NCBI GenBank assembly: GCA_030691225.1
Contig: JAUYES010000683.1
Location: 1-7,017, forward strand
Length of the DNA stretch: 7,017 nucleotides
Reading direction: 5' to 3'
From: Holophaga sp.
Lineage (GTDB): Bacteria > Acidobacteriota > Holophagae > Holophagales > Holophagaceae
In this document: in pieces, positions 1 to 6,085 of the stretch
Position numbering within the stretch: position 1 is the first letter of the stretch
Layout: each line of letters opens with the position of its first letter
Notes under the pieces: model-generated
Told to the model about the DNA's origin: nothing
The model's input: the letters and a program-made list of their open reading frames with translations, nothing else
Databases searched by the model: none
Made by a program: the position numbers and the translations under genes

Positions 1-1162
1 CATCGGTAGGCAGCGGCACGCGAATTTCAAGGCAATGGGCGGTGGCGATGAATCCATCTTTTTCCAGGACCTTCCAGGGCACATCCACTCGCTTCGGTCC
101 GATGAGGGAAAATACATCTTCTTCCTTGCCGTCCTCACGCACCAGGGTTGCGGTGAGGCCCAGGCGACGCTTGGCCTGAAGCTCGGCCACGGCACGAAAT
201 ACCGGCGCAGGCAGCATGTGCACTTCGTCGTGAACGACCAGCCCCCAATTGGCGGCCTCGAAAAGTTTGAAATGCTCGAAAGGCGCTTCCTTGCTTCTTC
301 GGTAGGTCAAAATTTGGTAGGTGGCGATGGTGACCGGTTTGATTTCCTTGGTGTCGCCCGTATAGAGGCCGATCTGGTCCTCAGTTAGCGTGGTCTTATC
401 CAGCAGTTCCTGCTTCCACTGCTTAACGGCGGTCACGTTGGTGGTGAGCACAAGGGTGCGGGTTTGGAGTCGCTCCATGCAGCCAATCCCGATGATGGTC
501 TTACCCGCACCGCAGGGCAGCACCAAGACACCGGCTCCGCCCTCGGGACCGCCTCCCGCATGAAAAACATCGGCGGCGGCCTTCTGATAAGCCCGCAGCC
601 GAAAGGGACGGCCACTTCCGGCTAAGTTTTCGCGGAGTTGAAAGTTGAGTGGGTCGCCATCTTTATAGCCCGCCATATCCTGCACGGGATGCCCCAAGCG
701 GATGAGCTGAAGTTTGACTTCGCCACGCTTGCCATCCAAAAGAAAGACACCGCGCTGATCGGAGTAAGGTTCGGCTAAAAGGCCCTGCAAGCTCTTCTGG
801 TTTTCGATTTCCCAAAACAATCCACGATCATCCATCTCAAGGGCCAGCCGATCGTCCTTGCGAACAAGCTTGAGTTTGCCGTAGCGAGTGCCGTGATCCT
901 GGATTTCCTGAATCAGATTCTGGGGTACGGAATACTTAGACCACCGGTCGAGAGTGTCCAGGATGTCTTGACAGCTCACCCCGGATGCCGAAGCGTTCCA
1001 GAGGGAAAGGGGAGTAACGCGATAGGTGTGGATGTGCTCGGGACTTTTCACCAACTCGGCGAAACGGGCTAATTCATCGCGCACTTGTTCGAAGGCGGGA
1101 TGGGCCACTTCCAGCAGAAGTGTGCGATCGCTTTGGACGATCAACGGGTTGTCGGGGCGCAT
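1..1162 (-). CDS. xpb: XPB/ERCC3-type DNA helicase, superfamily 2 (C-terminus off the window)
   Basis: This is an ATP-dependent 3'-5' DNA helicase/translocase of the XPB family, which opens DNA in nucleotide excision repair and, in eukaryotes and archaea, in transcription. I translated 387 codons. Residues ~1-190 form the family's N-terminal region (PLIVQSDRTLLLEV near the start, then HIHTYRVTPLSLWNA). RecA domain 1 follows, with Walker A PCGAGKT at 216-222 (Lys221), a DEVH box at 312-315 and LTATLV followed by the XPB-specific RED motif at 342-344. The text closely resembles mycobacterial XPB as I remember it (about 550 residues), so about 160 C-terminal residues, RecA domain 2, lie left of base 1. 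I chose ATG at 1162. A GTG at 1171 has a better-spaced AGGTGA and is a real alternative, and an in-frame TGA lies a little further upstream. No frameshift is visible. The gene is divergent from the helicase-associated protein at 1337. Family assignment is very secure; cellular role is inferred. Confidence 0.96.
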   Translation of the reverse strand, partial: MRPDNPLIVQSDRTLLLEVAHPAFEQVRDELARFAELVKSPEHIHTYRVTPLSLWNASASGVSCQDILDTLDRWSKYSVPQNLIQEIQDHGTRYGKLKLVRKDDRLALEMDDRGLFWEIENQKSLQGLLAEPYSDQRGVFLLDGKRGEVKLQLIRLGHPVQDMAGYKDGDPLNFQLRENLAGSGRPFRLRAYQKAAADVFHAGGGPEGGAGVLVLPCGAGKTIIGIGCMERLQTRTLVLTTNVTAVKQWKQELLDKTTLTEDQIGLYTGDTKEIKPVTIATYQILTYRRSKEAPFEHFKLFEAANWGLVVHDEVHMLPAPVFRAVAELQAKRRLGLTATLVREDGKEEDVFSLIGPKRVDVPWKVLEKDGFIATAHCLEIRVPLPTD

Positions 1163-1206
1163 GGCGATCACAGGTTCACCTGAAAGCGTGAGACGGTAAA
1201 CCTTCG

Positions 1207-1235
1207 AGCCTAGTGCCGGATTCCAGTAGGGTCAA
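1207..1235 (-). promoter_or_regulatory. Candidate sigma-70 promoter for the XPB helicase gene
   Basis: Read on the minus strand, TTGACC (1235-1230, five of six matches to the -35 consensus) is followed after exactly 17 bases by TAGGCT (1212-1207, three of six matches to the -10). Transcription would start near 1200, giving a short leader of about 30-40 bases before the GTG/ATG starts at 1171/1162. The position in the divergent gap is right. The -10 match is weak and the host's promoter consensus is unknown. Confidence 0.4.
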
Positions 1236-1336
1236 CGAAGGGTATTGGAGGAAACCCATCAAAATCAGGAATGGTTTTCATGGCTGTTTTGTGAGAATCT
1301 GATAGATCCCTGTGCGCAGGTGGAGTGCGAGGTTTC

Positions 1337-3247
1337 ATGGCTCAGACCCATTACCGTTTGCTGTCCAACTGCACCGATGCGCAACTCCGGATTATCTGTG
1401 AACGCAGGAAGTTGCCTTTACCCCAGCACTGGGACGAAAGTCCTGAAGGGCGGGTGCGCTTGCTGAAGACCATGGTCTTTCATCTCGAAGATAACAAGCA
1501 GCTTACGAACACCTTGGCCGATTTGGATGGGGCTCATTTAAAAGCCATCAAACGGTTGGCGGAAGATGCCGCTCAACCCGAGGAGATCTTTGTTCCCCTG
1601 CTTGCTGATCTGGGCTTGATTCTGCCCGACACCGATCAATGGGGATTGGCCGAGCGAGTGGCCGATGCTCTGGCGGATTTCGACGATGGAGCCCTCAGTT
1701 TTCAAGCGGAGCCAAGCGTGGTTCTTGAGGAATGTCTGCCGTACGGGTTTGCCCTGGCGCTGACATCGGTGCTGCTTCGCTGCATGGGCGGTATCCGTGT
1801 GCTCAAGGGTGGATTGCCGGCCAAAAAGGAATTGGGTCAGCTGCTTAATCGCAACGCATTGTTGAAGGAAGAGAGGGACGCGACCCTTGTCTTCGCTCTG
1901 CTTCATCGTCTGGGTTTTCTGTGGAGCCGAGAGGGCCGCGTGGATACCCTGCTGCCGGCCGTGTTGGCCCACCCTTCACGCTGGGTGGCAGAGCGGTCCT
2001 TTGCGAAATTGCTGGAGGATGATCTCAAGCTTTGGAATATGCCCCCAGCGGAGGATCGCGCTTTCCTGATGCGCCACCTGCTCGAGCGCAAGGGTCAATC
2101 CTTGGCCGTACATCCCTTCCTATCGTTTTTGAAGACGCTTCATCCCTTAGACGAAGAGCGCACGCGGGAAGCCTTTTTACCGTTTCTGCATCGCATGGGC
2201 ATGGTGACCATGGATTCTGAGCGCAATCATTTGATGCTGACTCCCCACGGTGAAGCTCTGGCCAGCGAGTATCTGCTTCGGGATCACCGAGGCACCGAAG
2301 CTCATTGGGCACCTTTCATGGTGGATCAGCCCCTGATCATCCAACCCAACCTCGAACTCTTGACGCCCATGGGGCAGAATCCTCACCGCTTGCTTCAACT
2401 GGCCCAGCTTGGAGAAGTGGAGTCCCTCGATGCCATGATCAGTTTAAGGGTTGGTCACGATACCCTTATCCGCGCACTAGATATGGGGCTCAGCATTGAT
2501 GAGATTCGCCAGCATCTGAGTGGTGGCGCCATCAACCTGCCCCAAACCCTGACACAGCTCCTGGACGATCTCGCTGATCGATTGGGTGAAGTGGAAGTGG
2601 TGCAGGGCGTGCGGTTGGTCAAGGCGCGCACACCCCACTTGGCAGAAGAATTACTGGTGCGAACAGAATTGGCGCCCTTGGCGTTGACCCAGATCAGCGA
2701 CACCGTGCTGGAGGTCAATGGTCCGGCCAATGCCTTTGAGTTGCTCAAAGAGGCCGGGTTTTTGCCCAAGCCCGGGCGCTACTTGCCCTTGAGCCTGGAT
2801 GGCGATGAATCCCTGTACCTCTGGGCCTTGGCTTGCCTTGCGTTTGTGAATGAAAAGGGGATGAATCATCATCTCGACCCTGTGCGCCAAATGATCCAAG
2901 GTGCTTTGCACCGTATTCAAAACGAAGACCCCACGCTTTATAGCGAAGTGCTGCGCAGGGTGCCCATGCTCAATCTTGGCGGTGGCCCTCAGGCTCAGGA
3001 AGAAAGCTCGCGAATTTTGGAATACGGGGCTCGCTACAACCTTGTGGCAGAAATCACCTATATGCCTCTGGCCGCTCATCGCAGCCAGCAGCGTCGAGTG
3101 ACCCCCCAAGCCGTGGAGGGCGATCATCTTCGGGCCTTTTGTCACCTTCACCAGGAAGAAATGACCTTTCGCCTAAGCCGCATCATCGGTGTTCGTCTGC
3201 TCAATGAAAAGGGCTGGACGCCGGGGATGCACTCTCAGGCTGGTTAA
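1337..3247 (+). CDS. Helicase-associated (XPB/Ssl2 N-terminal-like) protein with C-terminal WYL-like module
   Basis: This 636-residue protein has no Walker A or DExH box, so it is probably a partner or regulator rather than a helicase. Residues ~1-80 (TDAQLRIICERRKLPLP, then a repeated LxxL pattern) resemble the short helical start of helicase-associated proteins. Residues ~330-477 match the helicase-associated domain (Pfam Helicase_C_3): LIIQPNLELLTP at 333-344, SLRVGHDTLIRALDMGLSID in the middle, LPQTLTQLLDDLADRLGEVE from 401, and LLKEAGFLP at 469-477. Residues ~560-622 look like a WYL domain: an ITYMP strand, RRVTP at 586-590, LRAFC at 598-602 and TFRLSRI at 610-616. WYL domains often bind nucleic acid or nucleotide ligands. 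A homologue of this protein sits beside XPB in mycobacteria (Rv0862c next to Rv0861c), which supports a joint role. The start is ATG 1337, with GAGG four bases upstream; GTG 1325 in the same frame lacks a usable ribosome site. The domain call is firm; function is inferred. Confidence 0.88.
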   Translation: MAQTHYRLLSNCTDAQLRIICERRKLPLPQHWDESPEGRVRLLKTMVFHLEDNKQLTNTLADLDGAHLKAIKRLAEDAAQPEEIFVPLLADLGLILPDTDQWGLAERVADALADFDDGALSFQAEPSVVLEECLPYGFALALTSVLLRCMGGIRVLKGGLPAKKELGQLLNRNALLKEERDATLVFALLHRLGFLWSREGRVDTLLPAVLAHPSRWVAERSFAKLLEDDLKLWNMPPAEDRAFLMRHLLERKGQSLAVHPFLSFLKTLHPLDEERTREAFLPFLHRMGMVTMDSERNHLMLTPHGEALASEYLLRDHRGTEAHWAPFMVDQPLIIQPNLELLTPMGQNPHRLLQLAQLGEVESLDAMISLRVGHDTLIRALDMGLSIDEIRQHLSGGAINLPQTLTQLLDDLADRLGEVEVVQGVRLVKARTPHLAEELLVRTELAPLALTQISDTVLEVNGPANAFELLKEAGFLPKPGRYLPLSLDGDESLYLWALACLAFVNEKGMNHHLDPVRQMIQGALHRIQNEDPTLYSEVLRRVPMLNLGGGPQAQEESSRILEYGARYNLVAEITYMPLAAHRSQQRRVTPQAVEGDHLRAFCHLHQEEMTFRLSRIIGVRLLNEKGWTPGMHSQAG

Positions 3248-3251
3248 TTAA
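3244..3251. other. Palindrome TTAATTAA carrying both stop codons of a convergent gene pair
   Basis: The plus-strand TAA (3245-3247) and the minus-strand TAA (3250-3248) sit back to back inside one perfect 8-bp palindrome, with no spacer between the two coding regions. No hairpin terminator lies between them, so each transcript should run into the other gene as antisense RNA unless terminated by Rho. Confidence 0.9.
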
Positions 3252-3529
3252 CCTAATTCCGACATCCGCTTGTCGATGCGTTCGGCCATGCGTTCCAGCA
3301 GTTCCTTGAGTTCGCCACGAGCCTCCTTGCCGTCCTTGTCGATCTTGCGTTCGATCTGCATCACGGCTTTTTGAAGCTGGTTGATGATTCCCTTGATCTC
3401 ATCGAGATCATCCATGAGCTGGTTAACTCGGGCATCTGGCGGACGGCTATTGCTGAACACCGCCATTCCAGCCAAGACTGCCGCCAAGGCTGAAACTAGC
3501 AAAATGAGGAAAAGAAGGCTGTTGCCCAT
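3248..3529 (-). CDS. Small membrane-anchored coiled-coil protein, function unknown
   Basis: This 93-residue protein is not recognised as a named family. Residues ~4-26 are a continuous hydrophobic stretch (LLFLILLVSALAAVLAGMAV), which reads as an N-terminal membrane anchor with no signal-peptidase or lipobox site. After a short SRPPD linker, residues ~34-91 are charged and heptad-like (LDEIKGIINQLQKAV, then ERKIDKD and LLERMAERIDKRM), predicting one long coiled coil. The start at 3529 has GGAG seven bases upstream. The gene lies 47 bases downstream of the candidate anti-sigma gene on the same strand, with no terminator-like hairpin between, so it is probably the third gene of the sigma operon. 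It may assemble with the anti-sigma factor, whose extracytoplasmic half is also coiled coil, but that is inference. The coding call is well supported by ribosome site, spacing and composition. Confidence 0.82.
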   Translation of the reverse strand: MGNSLLFLILLVSALAAVLAGMAVFSNSRPPDARVNQLMDDLDEIKGIINQLQKAVMQIERKIDKDGKEARGELKELLERMAERIDKRMSELG

Positions 3530-3576
3530 ATCAGATCTCCACTAGGTTCATCGTAGCGGGATCCACGGAACTTGAA

Positions 3577-4083
3577 TCAGTTCCCCTTGACCTGTTGAGT
3601 ATTGGTAGCGGCAGGAATGGAATTGCGATCGATGGGGATCACCAATTCTTTCCCGAAACGGCGGAACGCTTTGGGATCTTCCTTCTGAATAGCGCGAACG
3701 AGTTCGTCCTTGGCTTGGCGTTCAGTTTTGATTTGAGCGCTGGCCGCCACGAGTTGTTGCCGGTAGTCATTGGTCTGCCGGGCAAGATCTTGGGCAAGCA
3801 CATCGGCCCTTTGTTTCTGCTGGATGCCCCAGGCGCCGAGCCCGGTCAGCACAAGGGCAAAAGGCAGGGCTGCAGCCATGAGCATCCAATTGGGTTTGCG
3901 ACGTGCGGTATTCCGGCGACGCTGGGCCTCCCGACGGAGATCCTCGGCCAGGGCCACCAATTCAGGAGTGACCTCGGCTTGAAAGAAATTCGGGGCGGGG
4001 CCGCCCAGGAGTCCCCGGAGTTCTTCGCGCAGGGCGCGATCTTCAGCGGGTTCGTCGAGGCGGGCAGTTTCAAGCCAGGGCAT
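3577..4083 (-). CDS. Single-pass membrane protein, probable anti-sigma factor
   Basis: This 168-residue protein has three parts. The cytoplasmic N-terminus (1-65) is acidic then very basic (REAQRRRNTARRK at 51-63). A transmembrane helix spans ~66-87 (WMLMAAALPFALVLTGLGAW). A long polar region follows, predicted coiled coil at ~88-135, then a short tail. The positive-inside rule puts residues 1-65 in the cytoplasm. The reading frame starts inside the ECF sigma gene (14-base overlap), with GGAGG five bases before ATG 4083, so the two are translationally coupled. Such coupling plus this topology is typical of a membrane anti-sigma factor that holds its sigma factor until a signal arrives. The zinc-binding HxxxCxxC motif of many anti-sigma factors is absent, and the protein contains no cysteine at all. 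No family could be named from sequence, so 'anti-sigma' rests on context and topology. Confidence 0.78.
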   Translation of the reverse strand: MPWLETARLDEPAEDRALREELRGLLGGPAPNFFQAEVTPELVALAEDLRREAQRRRNTARRKPNWMLMAAALPFALVLTGLGAWGIQQKQRADVLAQDLARQTNDYRQQLVAASAQIKTERQAKDELVRAIQKEDPKAFRRFGKELVIPIDRNSIPAATNTQQVKGN

Positions 4084-4588
4084 GAATGCCTCCAGATGGG
4101 TTCAAAAGATCACGAAGCTGGCTCTTGGCCCGGTGGATACGGGTCTTAACGGTGGCTTCTGGGATGCCAAGGGCGTCGGAAATTTCCTTGATAGAAAGGC
4201 CTTCAACAACGAAAAGCCACAGCGCCTCACGGAAATTGGGCGAAAGGGTGCGCATGCGTTCCCTTACTTCAGCACTGAGCAAAAGCTCTTCTGCCTCGGC
4301 GCCACGCCCTTGTTCGACTACGGCATCTAGGCTGAGGTTCCGATTTTTCATCGGCCGACGCTCGGTTAGGGCGAGGGTTCTTACGGTGCCATACAAAAAA
4401 GCCGTGGGGTGATCTACGGGGACATCGCGCTGCATGAGAATGACAAAGGCTTCCTGCGCGATATCTTCGGGATAGACAGCGCCATAGCGGAGCGCATAGC
4501 TGACTAAGCGGGGGTACAGCGCCGCAAATGCCTCATGAAATTCCGAAGGCGGCCCAAAAGGGGTCGAGGTTATGTTCACAAATGGCAT
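4070..4588 (-). CDS. ECF (group 4) RNA polymerase sigma factor
   Basis: This 172-residue extracytoplasmic-function sigma factor directs RNA polymerase to a small set of promoters. Region 2 spans ~17-80, with FHEAFAALYPRLVSYALRYG and the core-binding YPEDIAQEAFVILMQ (39-53). Region 4 spans ~108-162, with LSPNFREALWLFVVEGLSIKE leading into the helix-turn-helix IPEATVKTRIHRAKSQLRDLL, the -35 reader. Regions 1 and 3 are absent, as expected. I chose ATG 4588, which has GGAG six bases upstream and begins just before the family's usual start. A TTG at 4657 would add 23 residues without homology. The gene overlaps the following membrane protein by 14 bases and is divergent from the uracil-DNA glycosylase gene. 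Such factors often activate their own promoter. The family is certain; the signal and regulon are unknown. Confidence 0.94.
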   Translation of the reverse strand: MPFVNITSTPFGPPSEFHEAFAALYPRLVSYALRYGAVYPEDIAQEAFVILMQRDVPVDHPTAFLYGTVRTLALTERRPMKNRNLSLDAVVEQGRGAEAEELLLSAEVRERMRTLSPNFREALWLFVVEGLSIKEISDALGIPEATVKTRIHRAKSQLRDLLNPSGGIHALA

Positions 4589-4626
4589 GCCTAGCTCCAG
4601 GCTATCAATGCGCTCAGTAGGGCCTT

Positions 4627-4645
4627 GGTTCCCAGCTTGGGTTCC
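4627..4645 (-). promoter_or_regulatory. Tandem GGAACC motifs upstream of the ECF sigma gene
   Basis: On the minus strand, GGAACC occurs at 4645-4640 and again at 4632-4627, 13 bases apart, about 40-55 bases before the sigma ATG. GGAAC is the -35 core of many ECF-sigma promoters, so these could mark autoregulation. I see no clear matching -10 element 16-17 bases downstream, and the choice between the two copies is open. Confidence 0.25.
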
Positions 4646-4714
4646 GCCCAGGACCAAGTAGTCTAATGGAATGGGTATTCGTTCGAGTCATAGGCATGCC
4701 ACGGTGGAGGGGCG

Positions 4715-5533
4715 ATGAATAACCCCCTGCGACCCTGGCGGGATGCCTTGGAAGATATAGGCTTGATGGGCCTAGTGCCGCCCTTTGTGGAGCCATCCCC
4801 GGCAGAAGACGTTCAGGTTGCTGCAGCGGTCCGTCAGGAGTCTGCGTCTCGACCCATGTCGCGCCCCGAACCTCGTTTTGCGCCATCGCCGGTTGCTTTT
4901 ATGCCCCCGACCGACCCCGTGGGCTGCCCCACTTCGGAGTCTCTTGGGGCTGCCAAAACCCTGGCCGAACTGGAAACCTGCATTAAGGGCTGCCTTGCTT
5001 GCCCCCTGGGTGCCCAGCGCATCCGGATGGTATTTGGTGAAGGTCATCCCGAGGCTCGGCTCATGTTCATCGGTGAAGGACCCGGCCAGGAAGAAGATCT
5101 TCAAGGTCGTCCTTTTGTGGGAAAAGCCGGTGAATTGCTCGACAAGATGATCGTCGCCATCGGCATGAACCGTTCCGAAATATACATTGCAAACGTGGTT
5201 AAGTGTCGCCCGCCCGATAACCGCACCCCCACTTCGGCCGAGGCTCAACGTTGCCTTGGATACTTGAAAAGGCAAATCGAATTGATCCGCCCCGAGGTCA
5301 TCGTTCTATTGGGAAAAACGCCACTGCAGGAGCTTTTAGGCATTTCTACCGGTATTACCCGGATGCGAGGTCAATGGCAGCGGTTAGACCTGCTGGGGGG
5401 TATTCCCGTCATGCCAACCTTTCATCCAGCCTATGTATTGCGCCAGTACACCCAGGATGTCCGTGCCGCTGTATGGAGCGATTTGAAGGCTGCCAAAGGC
5501 TGGTTGGATAGCCATCCAACGCCTAGCCAATGA
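4715..5533 (+). CDS. Family-4 uracil-DNA glycosylase with [4Fe-4S] cluster
   Basis: This enzyme excises uracil from DNA as the first step of base-excision repair of deaminated cytosine. The protein is 272 residues. The catalytic domain is ~81-265. Motif A is GEGPGQEED (120-128), followed by GRPFVGKAGELLD (131-143), which is diagnostic of family 4. Motif B is HPAYVLR (237-243). Four cysteines fit the iron-sulfur cluster: C93 and C96 (CLAC), C164 (VKCRPP) and C180, with the 16-residue C164-C180 spacing I recall from the Thermus enzyme. Residues 1-80 are an extra segment rich in Pro, Ala and Ser, likely disordered; bare family-4 enzymes are about 200 residues. GGAGG lies four bases before ATG 4715. 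The gene is divergent from the sigma factor and its last 11 bases overlap the PilZ gene tail to tail. It was historically annotated as 'phage SPO1 DNA polymerase-related'. Activity is inferred from intact motifs. Confidence 0.95.
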   Translation: MNNPLRPWRDALEDIGLMGLVPPFVEPSPAEDVQVAAAVRQESASRPMSRPEPRFAPSPVAFMPPTDPVGCPTSESLGAAKTLAELETCIKGCLACPLGAQRIRMVFGEGHPEARLMFIGEGPGQEEDLQGRPFVGKAGELLDKMIVAIGMNRSEIYIANVVKCRPPDNRTPTSAEAQRCLGYLKRQIELIRPEVIVLLGKTPLQELLGISTGITRMRGQWQRLDLLGGIPVMPTFHPAYVLRQYTQDVRAAVWSDLKAAKGWLDSHPTPSQ

Positions 5534-5879
5534 TCTCGCGGAGTCGGAGCTGGCTTGCTTCGGACATGGTTAAAAAATGGATGCCCAAGCCCAGGAATTC
5601 GAGCATGGGTTCTTCAGACTGGGTGCCGATGGCATAGCAAACGTGGGCCGTAATGTGCCCTTGGGGGAAATCGGGATGTTCAAAAGATAATTGTTCCAGC
5701 ACCGTTCCCTGAGTAAAAACGCTGTGATCACGCTGGGAAACCATGGCAAAACAACCACCCAGGCTAACGTTGGTGATCCGAACATTTTGGAATAGGTGAC
5801 CCTTCACGAGGAACCGGATGGCATGTTCGGGTCCTAAATAAAGGCGATGGGTATCTCTGCGTTCAGCGGCAGTATTCAT
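5523..5879 (-). CDS. Stand-alone PilZ-domain protein, probable c-di-GMP receptor
   Basis: This 118-residue protein is almost entirely one PilZ domain, the small beta-barrel that binds the second messenger cyclic di-GMP and controls motility, exopolysaccharide or other surface behaviour. Both halves of the ligand site are present: an arginine motif RDTHR (RxxxR) near residue 9, and NVSLGG (NxSxxG) about 28 residues further on. Later strands (LEQLSFEHPDF, HITAHVCYAIG, LGLGIHFLTM) fit the barrel. No enzymatic or membrane segment accompanies it. I chose ATG 5879, with AGGA five bases upstream. The same frame stays open for 28 further codons upstream, but these do not resemble the family. The gene ends inside the glycosylase coding region and is divergent from rplI. 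Its downstream target cannot be told from the neighbours. Confidence 0.88.
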   Translation of the reverse strand: MNTAAERRDTHRLYLGPEHAIRFLVKGHLFQNVRITNVSLGGCFAMVSQRDHSVFTQGTVLEQLSFEHPDFPQGHITAHVCYAIGTQSEEPMLEFLGLGIHFLTMSEASQLRLREIIG

Positions 5880-5967
5880 GTAATTCCTAGCAGAAATTGG
5901 GGCCTTGTCAGACCTTACCCTCTTTCCCAAAATCCTTGAAGCCGTTAGACTGGGGAGCACCAAAATG

Positions 5968-6044
5968 GCCTAACCCACCGCGGGAAAGGGGCCCCAATCG
6001 GGGAGCCCTGGCAGGGATTGGTACCCTGCCTAACCACCTAGGGG
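5968..6044 (+). promoter_or_regulatory. Structured leader region upstream of rplI
   Basis: The 206-base gap between the PilZ and bL9 genes contains several nested inverted repeats. GGCAGGG-ATTGGTA-CCCTGCC (6010-6030) is a perfect 7-bp stem; CCCT (6006-6009) can pair with AGGG (6040-6043) around it. CCCC-AATC-GGGG (5992-6003) and the palindrome GGGGCCCC (5988-5995) are alternatives to each other. GCCTAACC recurs at 5968-5975 and 6028-6035. This could be an autoregulatory ribosomal-protein leader, a processed RNA, or operator sites. There is no U-run, so it is not a typical terminator. I recognise no named RNA family. Confidence 0.4.
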
Positions 6045-6085
6045 ACGACGCGAACGCGCTGGCCGTCATCAATCTGGAGTCCATC

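Noticed and set aside
35..388. Open frame on the plus strand opposite the helicase gene
   Set aside because: It lies wholly antisense to the highly conserved Walker A-to-RED region of the XPB helicase and has no family features.
1309..1320. CCTG-TGCG-CAGG inverted repeat just before the ribosome site of the helicase-associated gene
   Set aside because: A 4-bp stem is expected often by chance; there is no second copy or known operator match.
1245..1466. 73-codon plus-strand frame overlapping the start of the helicase-associated gene
   Set aside because: It runs out of frame into a well-supported gene, has no ribosome site matching its start and no recognisable domain.
2651..3151. 166-codon minus-strand frame inside the helicase-associated gene
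   Set aside because: It is antisense to the conserved helicase-associated and WYL-like parts; the composition is what a GC-biased shadow frame gives.
3568..3583. GAACT-N6-AGTTC inverted repeat at the end of the candidate anti-sigma gene
   Set aside because: The stem is only 5 bp with no T-run, so it is not a credible terminator.
3595..4149. 184-codon plus-strand frame opposite the candidate anti-sigma gene
   Set aside because: The minus-strand frame has an overlapping start with a strong GGAGG site, a clear transmembrane helix and operon context; the opposite frame has none of these.
4772..5275. 167-codon minus-strand frame opposite the uracil-DNA glycosylase gene
   Set aside because: It is antisense to motif A and the iron-sulfur cysteines of a clear family-4 enzyme.
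5880..5963. In-frame upstream extension of the PilZ gene (28 codons)
   Set aside because: ATG 5879 has a good AGGA site and places the RxxxR motif at the usual distance from the N-terminus.
5897..6085. In-frame upstream extension of rplI adding 63 residues
   Set aside because: bL9 proteins begin at the ATG 6086 equivalent, which has its own GGAG site; the extension is Pro/Gly-rich with no bL9 similarity and overlaps the hairpins.
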